From NCBI GenBank assembly GCA_029204225.1, contig CM055109.1, forward strand, positions 34,015,232-34,079,231: DNA of 64,000 bases, in the 5' to 3' direction. The notes beneath the pieces are model-generated. The model worked only from the letters and a program-made list of their open reading frames with translations, was not told the DNA's origin and ran no database searches. This DNA is from Diphasiastrum complanatum. Taxonomy: Eukaryota; Streptophyta; Lycopodiopsida; Lycopodiales; Lycopodiaceae. Both the position numbers and the translations under genes were made by a program. Positions 45,213-55,832 of the stretch are shown here, piece by piece (the stretch's first letter is position 1; every line of letters starts with the position of its first letter).

Positions 45213-45470
45213 TCATTTTGATAGATATAATGTTAGTTCTTCTAAAAAATCATTAGTGAAGGTGATTGAATATTGAGCTCCTCCTATGAACGAGATTTGC
45301 ATAGGGCCAGTCAAGTCATAGTCAATATGATCCATGATGGCCTTTGCTCTAGTGACTTGAATTTTTTGAAAATTAGACCTAGCATGTTTGCCAAAAATAC
45401 ATGAATTGAAAGTCAAGTGATCTACAAACTTGTTGACATCAAGGTCATTAACAAGTTTGTGGTGATACAT
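45213..45470 (-). pseudogene. Copia pre-integrase and integrase start
   Basis: F-N-S-C-I-F-G-K-H-A-R-S-N-F and R-A-K-A-I-M-D-H-I-D-Y-D-L-T-G-P-M, then G-G-A-Q-Y-S-I-T-F-T-N-D-F match the copia zinc segment end ('C..C..GK..R..F') and the integrase core entry ('D..GP....S..G..Y...F.DD'). The second Asp block and the RT are absent. Confidence 0.85.
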
Positions 45471-46229
45471 GCAAAATTAAAAGGGGATTTCACCAATTAG
45501 TATAAAATCTTTTTTTTCACCATCTCTAGATTTTATGCATAAGCAAGTCTGTTTTCACATCAGAACATCTTCTTCAATGTTCAAAGTATTCTCAACAATA
45601 TTAATTGGCATACCATCTTCTGGTAGTATAGGCATCTACTCAAGTTCACTAGCAACTATGCTAACATCAAAATACTAGTCAGCTTTGTCTTCCCTCCCCT
45701 AAGTAGCTGGTAAGTCATCCCCAGGCTTGCAACTGGTGCATGACCACGACTGTAGGGAGACTTTTTGCTTAGCCCTCAATTTCATCCTTGACTTCCTTGT
45801 TCGTCTTTGTGCTTCAACGACCATCTCTGTACATGTACTCCATGTCACCTAAACATGTTAGTTGATAGCTCTCCTTGTTCAAATTCATAGAACATTTCAA
45901 CAATTGGCCTATTATGCTCATTCTAATTTGATGGGCACATATCTTATCAAACTTTGTGTACTTTCATAGTTTTTGTCTAAGCTTGGGTATCACAAATTTC
46001 ATTAAAATTGTGTACATTGAGAGGATTTGTCTCCGCTGCTCACCATTTGATAAATGCTAGATTGAAACTACACAAGCTACCGACAATAGCACATTGGCCT
46101 CATCTTCCTCCATATCTTCTTTGAGTAACTTTCTTTGTTGTTTTACTTTCCCTTGCTTGATATCAACTTTCTTTTATAGCACAATGGCCTTGCTTATGGA
46201 AATAGTAGCATACGGTTTTCTTTTTCTTC

Positions 46230-46560
46230 CACTTTGTAGAGGACTCTCCCTCATCATCATTGTCCTTGCCCTTCAGGACTAGGAATCTTCTTCCATCCCT
46301 TTTGCTTGCCTTTGGCCAACAATGCCTGATCTTCTTGTGTGACTTGCCACAATATTACCACCTGATGCCTCTGTTCCTCCTATAATATGATCCCATGTAG
46401 AACTTCAAAGGTTGATAATCTCTTCTCCCTTGATGTAATTCCACTCATAAACATTTGTAGTCCTTTAGTTACACCACGTCCCTAATGGCACCAATAGTAG
46501 TTAGTTGATCCCACAATTCCTAGATTTTGGCGAACAATATGATTTTCCTTTTTTAACATG
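46230..46560 (-). pseudogene. Copia gag fragment, related to the 25.3-kb copy
   Basis: Leftwards from about 46480: G-L-Q-M-F-M-S-G-I-T-S-R-E-K-R-L-S-T-F-E-V, then E-E-Q-R-H-Q-V-V, Q-E-D-Q-A-L-L-A-K-G-K-Q-K-G, with stops. It aligns with P-Y-Q-M-F-V-S-G-I-A-S-R-E and E-E-Q-R-R-E-M of the plus-strand element. In another frame Y-C-G-K-S-H-K-K-I-R-H-C-W is a decayed zinc knuckle. Confidence 0.65.
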
Positions 46561-46616
46561 CATTATGACTAGCTGCTCCAACCTAGCCCTAAACTGATTC
46601 CAACTTAAATTGAATG

Positions 46617-46733
46617 GATAGTTGGCGGACGATGGACAACTATCAACTAAGGAAGAGTACGACTTTGCCTTTAGGGAATCATACGAGAGATTAGTCGATG
46701 AATTGAAGAGCGAGGGTCATCCTCCACGTGTAA
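46617..46733 (+). pseudogene. Exon-like fragment, possible CACTA gene
   Basis: Reads A-D-D-G-Q-L-S-T-K-E-E-Y-D-F-A-F-R-E-S-Y and V-D-E-L-K-S-E-G-H-P-P-R, followed by a canonical donor CGT|GTAAGT at 46729. It is inside the CACTA end region, so it may be the last part of a transposon-encoded protein exon, but I do not recognise the domain. Confidence 0.35.
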
Positions 46734-47673
46734 GTTTCTTTGAAACATTTAAATTTTGTATTCTTCATATATTATTGTTGTAAAACGTGTACATGTTCAC
46801 TCTTAACCATTAGTATGATCAAACATTAAATACTAATGTGTCTTGTTTTCTTGTTTTCGTGCGAAGCGAACGTCAAGTATGTCGGATCCCAAAATATGAG
46901 CAACATCGGATTTCGAGATGTGCAATGTCTTAACTAACTAGGAATTGCAAAACTTTGTGCAATGTTGGATTTTCAAAAAGTAATACAATAAGATATTGCA
47001 ATTCATAATGTGAATTAAGTAATGTAAGTATAGAAAGTACCTCATGCTCGTTACTTGATCCAAATGTCGAATGCAATCCAAAATTTTTGTCTCAAAAGCA
47101 ATCCAAGACAAGCGCCTCTTCAAGAACATGACTCCAAGAATAAAACAATAAAAATGTGCATATTGCTTTTTACGCATTTTTTCTTTTAACCTAATCAGGG
47201 ACGTCGGATTCCGACATAAAAACACATCATATGTTGCGGACATTTTTAGAGGACGTTCTGTTAACAGACGTCGAATTCCGACGTTCTATTGACAGACCTC
47301 GAATTCCGACGTCCTTTATGACTTTAGCTAATATCAATTTACATTGGAATCCGACATCCATTTACATGTGGGATGGACGTTCCACGTCGGATATGACACT
47401 TAGGAATTGGACATCGGATACCGACGTCCACGTGGGATGTCGGATTCCAAAGTCCATGTGGGACGTCAGAATTCGACGTCAACATCACTCCCAACGTCCG
47501 ATTTCCAAAGTTAGTCCCCGACACGCCAGTTACCAATGACTGTCGGATTGCGACATCTTTTATAGACGTCGTATTCCGACGACCCTATTGCGACATATTT
47601 TGCGATGCCCGCGATGAACAAAAAGAGATTAAACTTGCGATTGGCGTTACAAATCACGGCGAGTGTTGTAGTG
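46734..47673. mobile_element. CACTA (En/Spm) transposon end
   Basis: The right edge, read on the minus strand from 47673, begins CACTACAACACTCGCCGTGA, the 5'-CACTA terminal inverted repeat of En/Spm-type DNA transposons. Inside it, about 47200-47590 contains around eleven copies, in both orientations, of a palindromic subterminal motif near GACGTCGGATTCCGAC (for example 47200-47215, 47267-47283, 47566-47582). Subterminal arrays are where the transposase's DNA-binding partner attaches in known elements. The other terminus is missing, apparently lost at the copia fragment left of 46610. Confidence 0.85.
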
Positions 47674-48612
47674 AATTCTAGGCATGAGAAAAGTCACTCG
47701 GGGTGGGAGTGAGGGGAAATCTAAATGCACAATTTGTAGGTATAGTTTTTTAATACCAATGTATTTGTTTTGCATCAAGATTGTTAATAGATGTTATTAT
47801 TGTACTTGCATTGTTTATAAGGCTCATAATGACAACAACATTCACAAATGAAAATAGACCCTAACAAGAAATTTTCTATGAAAGATACATGACAAGTAAT
47901 GAATGAATAATAAATGGGGTAAACATTTCATCTAATCATTACTACAATAGTACCGTAAGATTGTAACAAGGTCTCGTGGCACGTTGGTGAAGGCCTCTTG
48001 CCCTCTCCTTGAGGTGGGGAGTTCAGCTCGTTTGAGTCACATGAAGAGAAATAAACTTGAAAAAGAAGAAACGGTTGCAATATGGTTTTGTTAATAGATT
48101 ACATTGACACTAAATCATCACAAATTGAAAGCTTGTGTGAATTATCAATCGATATTAGCTAAAGTCATAAACGAGTGTCACCAAAACAAAAATTATCAAT
48201 TTGCATTCATGAAATCATTTTAAAATTTTCATGTTGTGTCCCTTTCAATTTTTGACACGAGCACAAATTGGACCAAACTTAAGACCTCAAAATGAAGAAA
48301 GGACATGTGGATCCCTTCATCACCCAAAACCTATTGAGGGGATCAAGCTAGTCGTCTCAAAGTGATTGGAAGTGCCACCATATAATTCTCTTTTGGTGAC
48401 TGTACAATTGCCAATTGCCCAGTGCCACATGGCATTTTAGGATTGAAGGGATGATTGACTCAACAAGGGAAACCCCTCATCAGATTTAGTGAGATTCACA
48501 TAAACATCTATTTTTCGTCCAACTTTAGTCAATGAAAGCACCATCCCTGTGGCATGTTGGTGAAGGCATAAGAAAGAAAAATTGTAACCTTGAGAGAATG
48601 TGGTCTAGGAGT
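47674..48612. other. No recognisable gene
   Basis: Non-coding. GTGGCA(C/T)GTTGGTGAAGGC occurs at about 47979 and 48550 in the same orientation, suggesting an old duplication. Confidence 0.4.
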
Positions 48613-49509
48613 CTAGTGTGGTTGAGGGCTAGGCCCACCATTTATTGGTGGTGGAAGTTGAACAGAATCTACTTGGATCGAGTCTATTTGAGCTTTTTCC
48701 CTGCCATCTGATCCTGTGTTGCTGTTGCCTGCTGGTGATGTTGATGAAAATTCTAGTTGTGAACCTGGGATTGGAGCTGCTTTTCCATCAGTGCACTGTC
48801 AACAAAGAATTACAGGTTTTTTCATCATCACTCTTGCACAGCTCCACAAAAATTGGAGTTTTCTGGCTGAGAAACAGATGAAATCAGGATAATTAGGCTG
48901 ATTCAAACCTCACAGGTTCGAGGGATGCTGCTGCTCGAGGTTGGATCAATTTTCACAGGAGTTGATGGATCGCCTGCTGTAGATTATATGGATGGATTAT
49001 TGCTATTAGATTTGTAAGATGCAGCATAAATTGTGCATGAGGTATCCATGTAGGACACGGAACGTTAACTAACATGAAGCTGCCATGCAAACAACTATGA
49101 TGAATGTTATGCTACCTGTAGATCCCAGGATGGAGGATTGATCAGCTTTTCCTTTGGAAGACGTAACTCCAACAGCAGAGACCACAACATCAGACTCATG
49201 TTTTGACGAAAGTACTAATCCACTTTGTGTTTCACAAGAGATGCCTGAGGATTGCTTTATTTTACTGTTCCCAGTAGTTGCTGCCATTCTCGACAAAGCT
49301 GCACATATATGCCCCAGAAGTTACCACTTGTTAGATATATGCAAGATTAATTATCACTTGTCAGTCTGAGCAGAAGTTGTCAGATTCCCGAACAGAAAGT
49401 GATCATACTATTGTACAGAGGGAAGAAAAGAAAACCCACAAACGATATTGAGAGAAAATTGCAGCATACCAAAGGAGCTAGAGTTGATCCATCTACTGAT
49501 TCCCAGGCG
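48613..49509 (-). CDS. Spliced host-gene 3' part, unknown function
   Basis: Four minus-strand exons fit together with canonical GT-AG borders and matching phases: 49470-49509 (40 nt, ends phase 1), 49116-49298 (183 nt), 48909-48976 (68 nt) and 48613-48795 (183 nt, ends in TAG). Acceptors read ATGCAG, TGTGCAG, CTACAG and TGACAG; donors GTATGC, GTAGCA and GTTTGA. The product reads R-L-G-I-S-R-W-I-N-S-S-S-F, A-L-S-R-M-A-A-T-T-G-N, then a Ser/Thr/Pro-rich tail ending G-G-P-S-P-Q-P-H. The tail looks disordered. I do not recognise the family, and upstream exons are not identified, so the gene may be 5'-truncated. Internal introns and intact frames argue for a host gene rather than a transposon. Confidence 0.6.
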
Positions 49510-49755
49510 CTGCATTTTTTATTGAATCTCCCAATATATATCCACTGCTTTAAGACTGAGTTCAGCTCCTTGATTATCTCTTAGACGATTGTAGTATTGC
49601 AGTTTGATTTCTACACTCGGGAAACTACTATAATATATCAATAATCAAGTCAAAAGGAGCTTGTGCACGTTGAAGTGGGTTGTGTTGACATGGATGGATC
49701 CTTGTGGTATTAAAATATGCTGAAAGTGCCTTTTTTACTAAAAAGTAAGTTGCGG

Positions 49756-49949
49756 AGTTGGTTCTAGAGTCAGGACTGGAAGGTCAAATGGAGGCCCTAC
49801 TTTGTGATATATATATGCTATCTCTAGCTGAGAGGTGGGCGTCTATGGGAATTAGTCATTCCAATGCAAAAGCTTCGGATTGGGTGCCAGACAGCCCATT
49901 GCTTACAATAGATGTCAAGAGTCAGTCGACAGATTCCAAATCTAGCTGA
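49756..49949 (+). CDS. Possible terminal exon of another gene
   Basis: A plus-strand frame reading A-E-L-V-L-E-S-G-L-E-G-Q-M-E-A-L-L, W-A-S-M-G-I-S-H-S-N and P-D-S-P-L-L-T-I-D-V before TAG has protein-like composition and could start at an AG acceptor near 49755. No upstream exon is found and no family is recognised. Confidence 0.28.
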
Positions 49950-50004
49950 AAATGGGAAGGAAATTGTGGGCACTCAAGAATAAAATTTGCCATTGTTAAT
50001 GCAT

Positions 50005-50032
<28 letters not shown>
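50005..50032. repeat. (TG)n microsatellite
   Basis: Fourteen uninterrupted TG units. Confidence 0.95.
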
Positions 50033-50035
<3 letters not shown>

Positions 50036-51173
50036 ATGTCAACATTGATAGACAAAACATGTTTTAAGAATTCCATTGATCCACGTGTATTGTAAAATTT
50101 GAACAACACAAGTCAATGGAGTTTTATTGATGGACATGTGCTCTTTAGTTTATTCCATAATAAACATTTTGTTTTAACTAAAAGCTTATAAATACCATGG
50201 CTATTCCAAATTCTTTCAAAGGATGTGTAGACTTTTAGAGCTTGATTTACTTTTATCATGTTTTAAAGATAAATGAATGTATGCAATGAATGGTGATTTT
50301 TAGTTGAAAGTAAGTACTCACATGTGGCATATAGGCATTGGATGAGAACCAACATTTGCTCCCATTTTGCAACCATGTAGATGATGCTATAAATATGATA
50401 TTGATAAGGGGGGAACATGTTAGGTATCTGTGGGGGGTGAGTAGACTACAGGTTGATTGACCCATGGTATTGGTTGGGGGAAGAGGCTATGGGTTGCCAA
50501 TCTATGTATTTTGGCGTGGTAGGGGGTGTTGAAAACTGTAAAGTTTAGCTAGATGTATTTTTCTGTTGGTTTCATTTAGAAATTATGAACAATTGTTTAG
50601 AAGTATATGCCTTGAGCCATCATTTACCTTAATTTGAAGGCATTAAAATCACATTGGATGCTTAACATGTGTCCCTAATTTATAGGACTAGTGGCCAATT
50701 GTTATCTATTAGTGCTTCCTTCACTCTAGTTCTACATAGGTAAATGCCAAGCTATTATTTTCTCATGTGTGACCTTATAGCAAGGTAGCTTTTGTGAGCT
50801 TAAAAAGAGCTTTTGAGTGGAGATGTTTTTGTGGTTATTCTTTTCAAAGTGTTTCATGAGAAAGCTAGTTGATACAAGTACAATACGTTTCTATACATGT
50901 CATTTTTTGTATAGATTCTCTCCTTTTTCTTCAAGCAAAGAAACTTGTTTCACTTGAAACATTTCAAAACGCATTTACAATTCACAAACCTTGACACGAA
51001 TTCCAATCCCCATCCCACTTTTGTTTTAAGGATAGTTTGAATTAGTTGCACTATATCTATAATTTCATTTTTGAGGACAATAAAGTATACCATAGTACCA
51101 ACATTGTCTTGAGTTTCAAGATTTTGTAGCTCTTACACAATTTTGCAATCAATGACTAATAATAAATCTATCA
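50033..51173. other. No recognisable feature
   Basis: The 3' LTR of the gypsy element to the right should lie about here, but no sequence related to its 5' LTR (60064-60833) was found, so that end has been lost or replaced. Confidence 0.45.
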
Positions 51174-52085
51174 TCAATAACCAGCGGTGGTTGATGGAGT
51201 GGTTAGTGAGGCAATGGAGACACGTCTTCGGGTAACAGGTGGAGATGTGGATGTAGAGGTAGCGCCACGCATTCGTTTGTTGGCCATTGTGTTAATGACT
51301 GCAGGTTGGGAGGAGGTAGATGCTTGAGATGGTGGATAAAGGTTAGTATGTGGCACAAGGGTAGACAGGAGGGATGAGCGTTGGAAACCGTGCACTTTTG
51401 CCTTGAGAAGTGCGCAAGCAAAGTTACACAACAGGGGGCCTTCTGCGATTCGCTCACGGTTGTTGGGTTTGATGGAGTTGGTTAGTTCTCGAATAAGGAA
51501 GCTATGCCAGTCATATGGCACAATGAAGGGGTTAGGGAATTCCAGAAAGGATTTCACTATCTGACTCAGCAGCATAGACTGGATTCTGTCCTTGTGAAAT
51601 GTTGAAATAACCAAAAAGTTATTCAACAGATGCGCAGCCACCTGAATGATGGGCTCCATGATAGCTTCTATCAGGTAACCATTGTTAGTCTGGATGGGAA
51701 TTTCTTGTGTGGTTTGGGTGACGAATGGTTTGATCAGAGCGTTGGCGTGGCGATGGGAGATGGGTTGACGATCACCGGACATAATGCCAACGGTGACCAT
51801 CGAGTCGGCGTTAATCTTGACCTTGTACGTGGCACCTTGGTACAAGAAGTGAAAACAAGCCTTGTCCTCATCCCAGGTGGCGTAAGCGTGAAGGGCAAGG
51901 CCCATGTTAATCTCAGAATGGAAGAGCTCCGAGTAAAAACCCATTGCTTCAAAGAGTGGGTCGGCTGTCTGCAGCCAAGGTTGGATCAAAGTGTCAGAGG
52001 GTAGAGGCCAAATCTGCGTGGCCTCGGAGATATCACGCTGGATCACTTGTTTGGCGCCAGAGTCTTCAGAGGATGAGGAGGCCAT
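51174..52085 (-). CDS. Gypsy third ORF, intact
   Basis: 303 residues from M-A-S-S-S-S-E-D-S-G to P-S-T-T-A-G-Y, with no stop in an otherwise decayed element. A folded middle (about residues 40-225) has G-F-Y-S-E-L-F-H-S-E-I, C-F-H-F-L-Y-Q-G-A-T-Y-K-V, F-I-V-P-Y-D-W-H-S-F-L-I-R-E-L and L-L-C-N-F-A-C-A-L-L-K-A, followed by a Ser/Thr/Pro-rich tail with a basic R-R-R. The pattern 'FY..L......F......Y.....I........W..F........L' is reminiscent of the accessory 'putative plant transposon protein' seen in Athila/Tat elements; not proven. No signal peptide or membrane helix, so not a classical envelope. It lies downstream of integrase, same strand. Confidence 0.55.
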   Translation of the reverse strand: MASSSSEDSGAKQVIQRDISEATQIWPLPSDTLIQPWLQTADPLFEAMGFYSELFHSEINMGLALHAYATWDEDKACFHFLYQGATYKVKINADSMVTVGIMSGDRQPISHRHANALIKPFVTQTTQEIPIQTNNGYLIEAIMEPIIQVAAHLLNNFLVISTFHKDRIQSMLLSQIVKSFLEFPNPFIVPYDWHSFLIRELTNSIKPNNRERIAEGPLLCNFACALLKAKVHGFQRSSLLSTLVPHTNLYPPSQASTSSQPAVINTMANKRMRGATSTSTSPPVTRRRVSIASLTTPSTTAGY

Positions 52086-52099
52086 GTTAGAAATGATGA

Positions 52100-53185
52100 T
52101 TAGTGGTCGAAAAAGTCAGAAAAGAAGAAAAAACGGTGGAAAATGGAAAAAGATGTGGAAACAGTAGAAAACTGAGAATAATGAGTGTTGGATGACAATG
52201 ATTGTAGTTCAGAGCGCAGATCGATGTTTAATATGAACAGATGACAGCTGGTAGGAAGTTTGGTCGACAATAGAAAACTTGGTATTTTCAGTGGAAATTT
52301 CGGCAGAGCTTTGCTAGCAAAGGTGACAAATGACTCGAATTCAGCCCTTATATAGCGGAATTTAGAGTGCATATTCGGTGAAATCCACTTTCCCTTGTTC
52401 ACTTCTACCCAAATTTTGGCAGGCACCTTCTTCACAAAATTCTAAGACCTCAAGGAAGTCAGCGAGAGTTCAGAAGGTGATTTGACTGCTATGCAAAGGT
52501 TTTGCGAGGGTTCAGGCTGTCTATGAGGGTTCAACTCTCGTAGGAAGTGATCTCTCGCACAACTTGTTCCTGTGATTGGATTTTCAAGATCAGACCACGT
52601 AGACAAGCTAATTTCACTGCTTTGATTCCATTTAGGCACCTTGCGAGAGTTGGTAAGATGATCTTGACACTTTGCGAGGGTTCTGAAAATTCTGCTTCTG
52701 GAAACTCTCACATACACTAAAAAATGATGATTCCTCCGTCAGGAACTCTCACAGAGATTTTCATGGATGCATCTAGGTCAGATCTGGTACCTGTCCAATT
52801 TTCAAGAGCTATCTCCCAAGGGATCTCAAAAAATCATGAAAAAAGTGCTCTTTTAGAGTGTTTTTTGACGAGATCTCGAGATTTTCTTATTTTTAGCTTT
52901 TGTAAACTGGTAATCAGCTTCATCCAGGCTTGATCTGACTGTTGGTGGTGCTCTGGAAGTTTTGATGGATTCTTGGTAGTAGATCCATCAGTCAATCTGA
53001 TGATTTGCCTCTTTTTTTATCCTATCAAGATCTGGATCCTCCTTGGATGCTAATGGATTTCCCTGATCTTGCCAGATCTGGCTGAATCTTGATGGATTTA
53101 GCTTGATTTGGCTTGATCTCCTTAGATCTAGCGGTGATGGCTGAGCAGATTAGCTTTTTGTAACGTGTCACCCCCAATCTGGATC
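52100..53185 (-). other. Gypsy spacer with GCGAGAGTT-type repeats
   Basis: Between integrase and the third ORF. 52440-52760 holds several GCGAGAGTT/GCGAGGGTT/CTCTCGTAGGAAG words and 52930-53110 is rich in GATCTGG/GATGGATT words. The same words fill the leader at 58986-60044. No coding motif. Confidence 0.6.
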
Positions 53186-53189
53186 TGTC

Positions 53190-54321
53190 TCACTGTGGTG
53201 GCCAGTACTTGTGCAACCGGCTACCGTTGATGGGTGTGTCGAATGGCGTCCCATCTAGATTTTCTATGTTCACGGTCCCATGATTAAGAATTTCCTTGAT
53301 CCTATAAGGACCTTCACCCGTGAATTTCAACTTCCCCTTGATCGCCTTGGTTTTATACATCAAGACCAGATCTCCTGAATGGAAATCCTTCTTTTGTAAT
53401 CTACGATCATGCCAAGCTTTGCATCTTTCCTTTTCAGCTGCTAGTGCATGCACAACTAATAAGCGTGTTTCCAGAGTTTATGCAGAGCTTCGAGACGTAG
53501 CTGTAGAGATTTGGACTCATTAAGACGTTGCGCGGTGGCAATTCTTAATGAAGGAACTAAAACCTCTATTGGCATCACAGCATCCTGACCATATACCAAT
53601 TGGAAGGGTGTTTGATCAGTGTTCCCTTTATATGTTGTCCTGAATGCCCACAGTGCAGCATGCCACTTGTGTTCCCAATCTGATCTGCTAGCTTCAACTG
53701 TTTTTCTGAGCATGCTACACAGGATCTTATTGGATGATTATGTTTGCCCATTACCACGAGGATAATATGGCGTACTGGTTCTGTGGATCACGAAGAATTC
53801 CTCCAACAGGACCTTGATGGTCTCGTTGATGAAATGGCTTCCGCGATCATTGACTAGTTCCAGCGGGCATCCGAAGCGCACAATGATATTTTTATAAAGG
53901 AACATGGCAGTGGTCCTAGCATCAGCTACTCTTACTGCCTTGGCTTTGACCCATTTGGTGAGGTAGTTTGTGGCTACGATTATGTATCGAGCTTGGGAAC
54001 TCCTTGCTGTAGGGTGAATTGTACCAGTATAATCCAATCCCCATTTTTGGACGGTGCTTGGGCTAAGACTGGGTGCAGTAGATCATAGTTCAATCTCGTT
54101 GGTCTCCTTGCCCTTTAGCACACATCGCACTTTTTCAAGTATTCCTCTGTATCTTTATGAATCGTTGGCCACCAACATCCTAATTGCAGGATCTTGCGAA
54201 CTGTAATGTCAGATGCAAAATGACCTCCACCCATGCCTTCATGTGAAAGCGAAATGATCTGGGTGGTCTCATGAGGAAGAATACACCATTGAAGAATTCC
54301 GTCTAGACCTCTTCGGTACAA
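53190..54321 (-). pseudogene. Gypsy integrase
   Basis: Four frames in series. 54115-54321: zinc-binding HHCC domain, H-E-G-M-G-G-G-H-F and C-D-V-C. 53738-54037: core with M-D-Y-T-G-T-I-H-P (first Asp), V-N-D-R-G-S-H-F-I-N (second Asp) and Y-Y-P-R-G-N-G-Q-T. The next codon, expected to be the catalytic Glu, is TAA (53738-53740). 53456-53713: S-D-W-E-H-K-W-H-A-A-L-W-A-F-R-T-T and P-F-Q-L-V-Y-G. 53190-53453: C-terminal domain with D-L-V-L-M-Y-K-T and G-P-Y-R-I-K-E-I; no chromodomain is seen. Joins viral-like cDNA to host DNA in intact relatives; here dead. Confidence 0.9.
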
Positions 54322-54372
54322 CTGGCTGGCAACCAGCTAATAAGGTACAGCCTTCAAGATCAATTTCCGCTG

Positions 54373-54726
54373 TTATGCCTTTGGTGGTGATTTGTCTGGT
54401 TGGCCCCGCATTAGATATTCAACAATGTTAGCAGCCCATTCTGGTATTGTATCCACATAAAATAAGACAGCATCTGCCAGCTCATCGTCGGGTTGGGTTG
54501 CAATCTCCTTTCCCTTGATTCGTGACACATGATCTGCCATGTAGTGTTGTTTTCCCTTGTGAACTACTATCCGAAAATCAAATTCCAACAACAGAAGGAG
54601 ACATTTGGTGATTCTCCCGGTGTTGCAAGTTTTATTAATGAGATATAGCAAGGGTTGATGGTCCGTATAAAAAGCAAAATGTGTGGCCACCAAATAGTGT
54701 CGAAACTTCTTAACCGCATAGATCAC
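54373..54726 (-). pseudogene. Gypsy RNase H
   Basis: 117 residues: Y-A-V-K-K-F-R-H-Y-L and F-Y-T-D-H-Q-P-L-L-Y-L (the conserved TDH block with a catalytic Asp), F-D-F-R-I-V-V-H-K-G-K and M-A-D-H-V-S-R-I ('ADaLSR' block). The first RNase H Asp region lies upstream across a stop at 54727-54908. Confidence 0.88.
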
Positions 54727-54908
54727 TGCCAGTGCTTCCCCCTATGTGGTTGAATAATTCATTTTGGTATCACTGAGCTGTCGGCTTACAAATCGGATTG
54801 GAAAATCTTTTTTGTGATCACCTGGCTAGGTTAAGACTGCTCCAACTGCATACTTTGATGCGTCCATATGCACGTGGAACTCAATGGACCAATTGGGTGG
54901 TCATAAGA

Positions 54909-55814
54909 TTAGTGCTGAGACCAATGCATCATTAATCTTCTGGAAAGCCGTCTAACTAACTCCGCAAAATCAAGAATGAAGATCCTATAATAGTTAGCAT
55001 GACCCATAAAAATGTAGACCTTGCGAATCGTCCCCGGTGGTGGTAGATCAATAATGCTTATGATCTTTGATAGATCTGTGGCGATCCCGTGTCTTGACAC
55101 TATATGGCCGAGTATCAAGCCATGTGTCACCCAAAATTGACATTTTTCTGGATTCAGGAAGATCTGGTATTCGGGCCATTTTTGTAGCACCTTCTCTAAA
55201 TTGGATAAGTGTTCTGAATCTAGTCCATGCATGCACAGATCGTCCAAGAAAAGTTCCAAAATTTTTTGCATGTAATCTTTGAATGCCGCCTGCATGACTC
55301 GCTGGAAAGTGCTTGGGGCATTGCAAAGTCCGAATGGCATCACTTTATAGGCATAAGTTCTCCATTCCATGACGAATGTTGTCTTGTGCTAGTCCTCAGG
55401 GGCTATTTTCACTTGGTTGTAGCCGCTGAAGCCGTCCAAAAAACTGTGGGCTTCGTCGCCAGCTACTCTATCGAGGACACTTTCCGTAAATGGTAAAGGG
55501 AAATGGTCCTTTTTGGTGACTGCATTAAGCGCCTTCAGATTCACACAAATCCGCATTTTGCCATTCTTCTTGGGTACTATAACTATCGGCGATACCCATT
55601 CCGTGCGTTCGATTTCGTAAATGAAATCTGCATCCATAAGCTTCTGCAACTCTTGCTTAATTAGTTTTGTATAATTCGGGTTGCAGCGGTAGTAACGGCT
55701 TACCTTGGGGACTACTCCGTCCACCAAAGGTATGGTGTGTTGGACTGTTGTTGGCGAAATGCCCTTTAGATCACTATAGCTCCAGGCAAAACAGTCTTTA
55801 TATTCCACCAACAA
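54909..55814 (-). pseudogene. Gypsy reverse transcriptase
   Basis: Two frames split by a stop near 55389. 55389-55814: I-E-R-T-E-W-V-S-P-I-V-I-V-P-K-K and R-I-C-V-N-L-K-A-L-N, then S-F-L-D-G-F-S-G-Y-N-Q with the first catalytic Asp. 54909-55370: Y-K-V-M-P-F-G-L-C-N-A-P-S-T-F-Q-R and L-E-L-F-L-D-D-L-C-M-H-G (FLDD, the catalytic pair), then G-L-I-L-G-H-I-V-S-R-H-G. All three aspartates remain. It would copy element RNA into cDNA. Confidence 0.92.
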
Positions 55815-55832
55815 GGATCGTAGTCTCTTGAA

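Noticed and set aside
47231-47539. 102-aa frame in the CACTA end
   Set aside because: It is a translation of the palindromic subterminal repeats.
51174-52085. Envelope gene (Athila env-like) interpretation of the third ORF
   Set aside because: No signal peptide or membrane helix visible, so I call it an accessory ORF only.
55067-55496. Plus-strand open frames opposite the gypsy RT
   Set aside because: They are antisense shadows of the RT reading frame.
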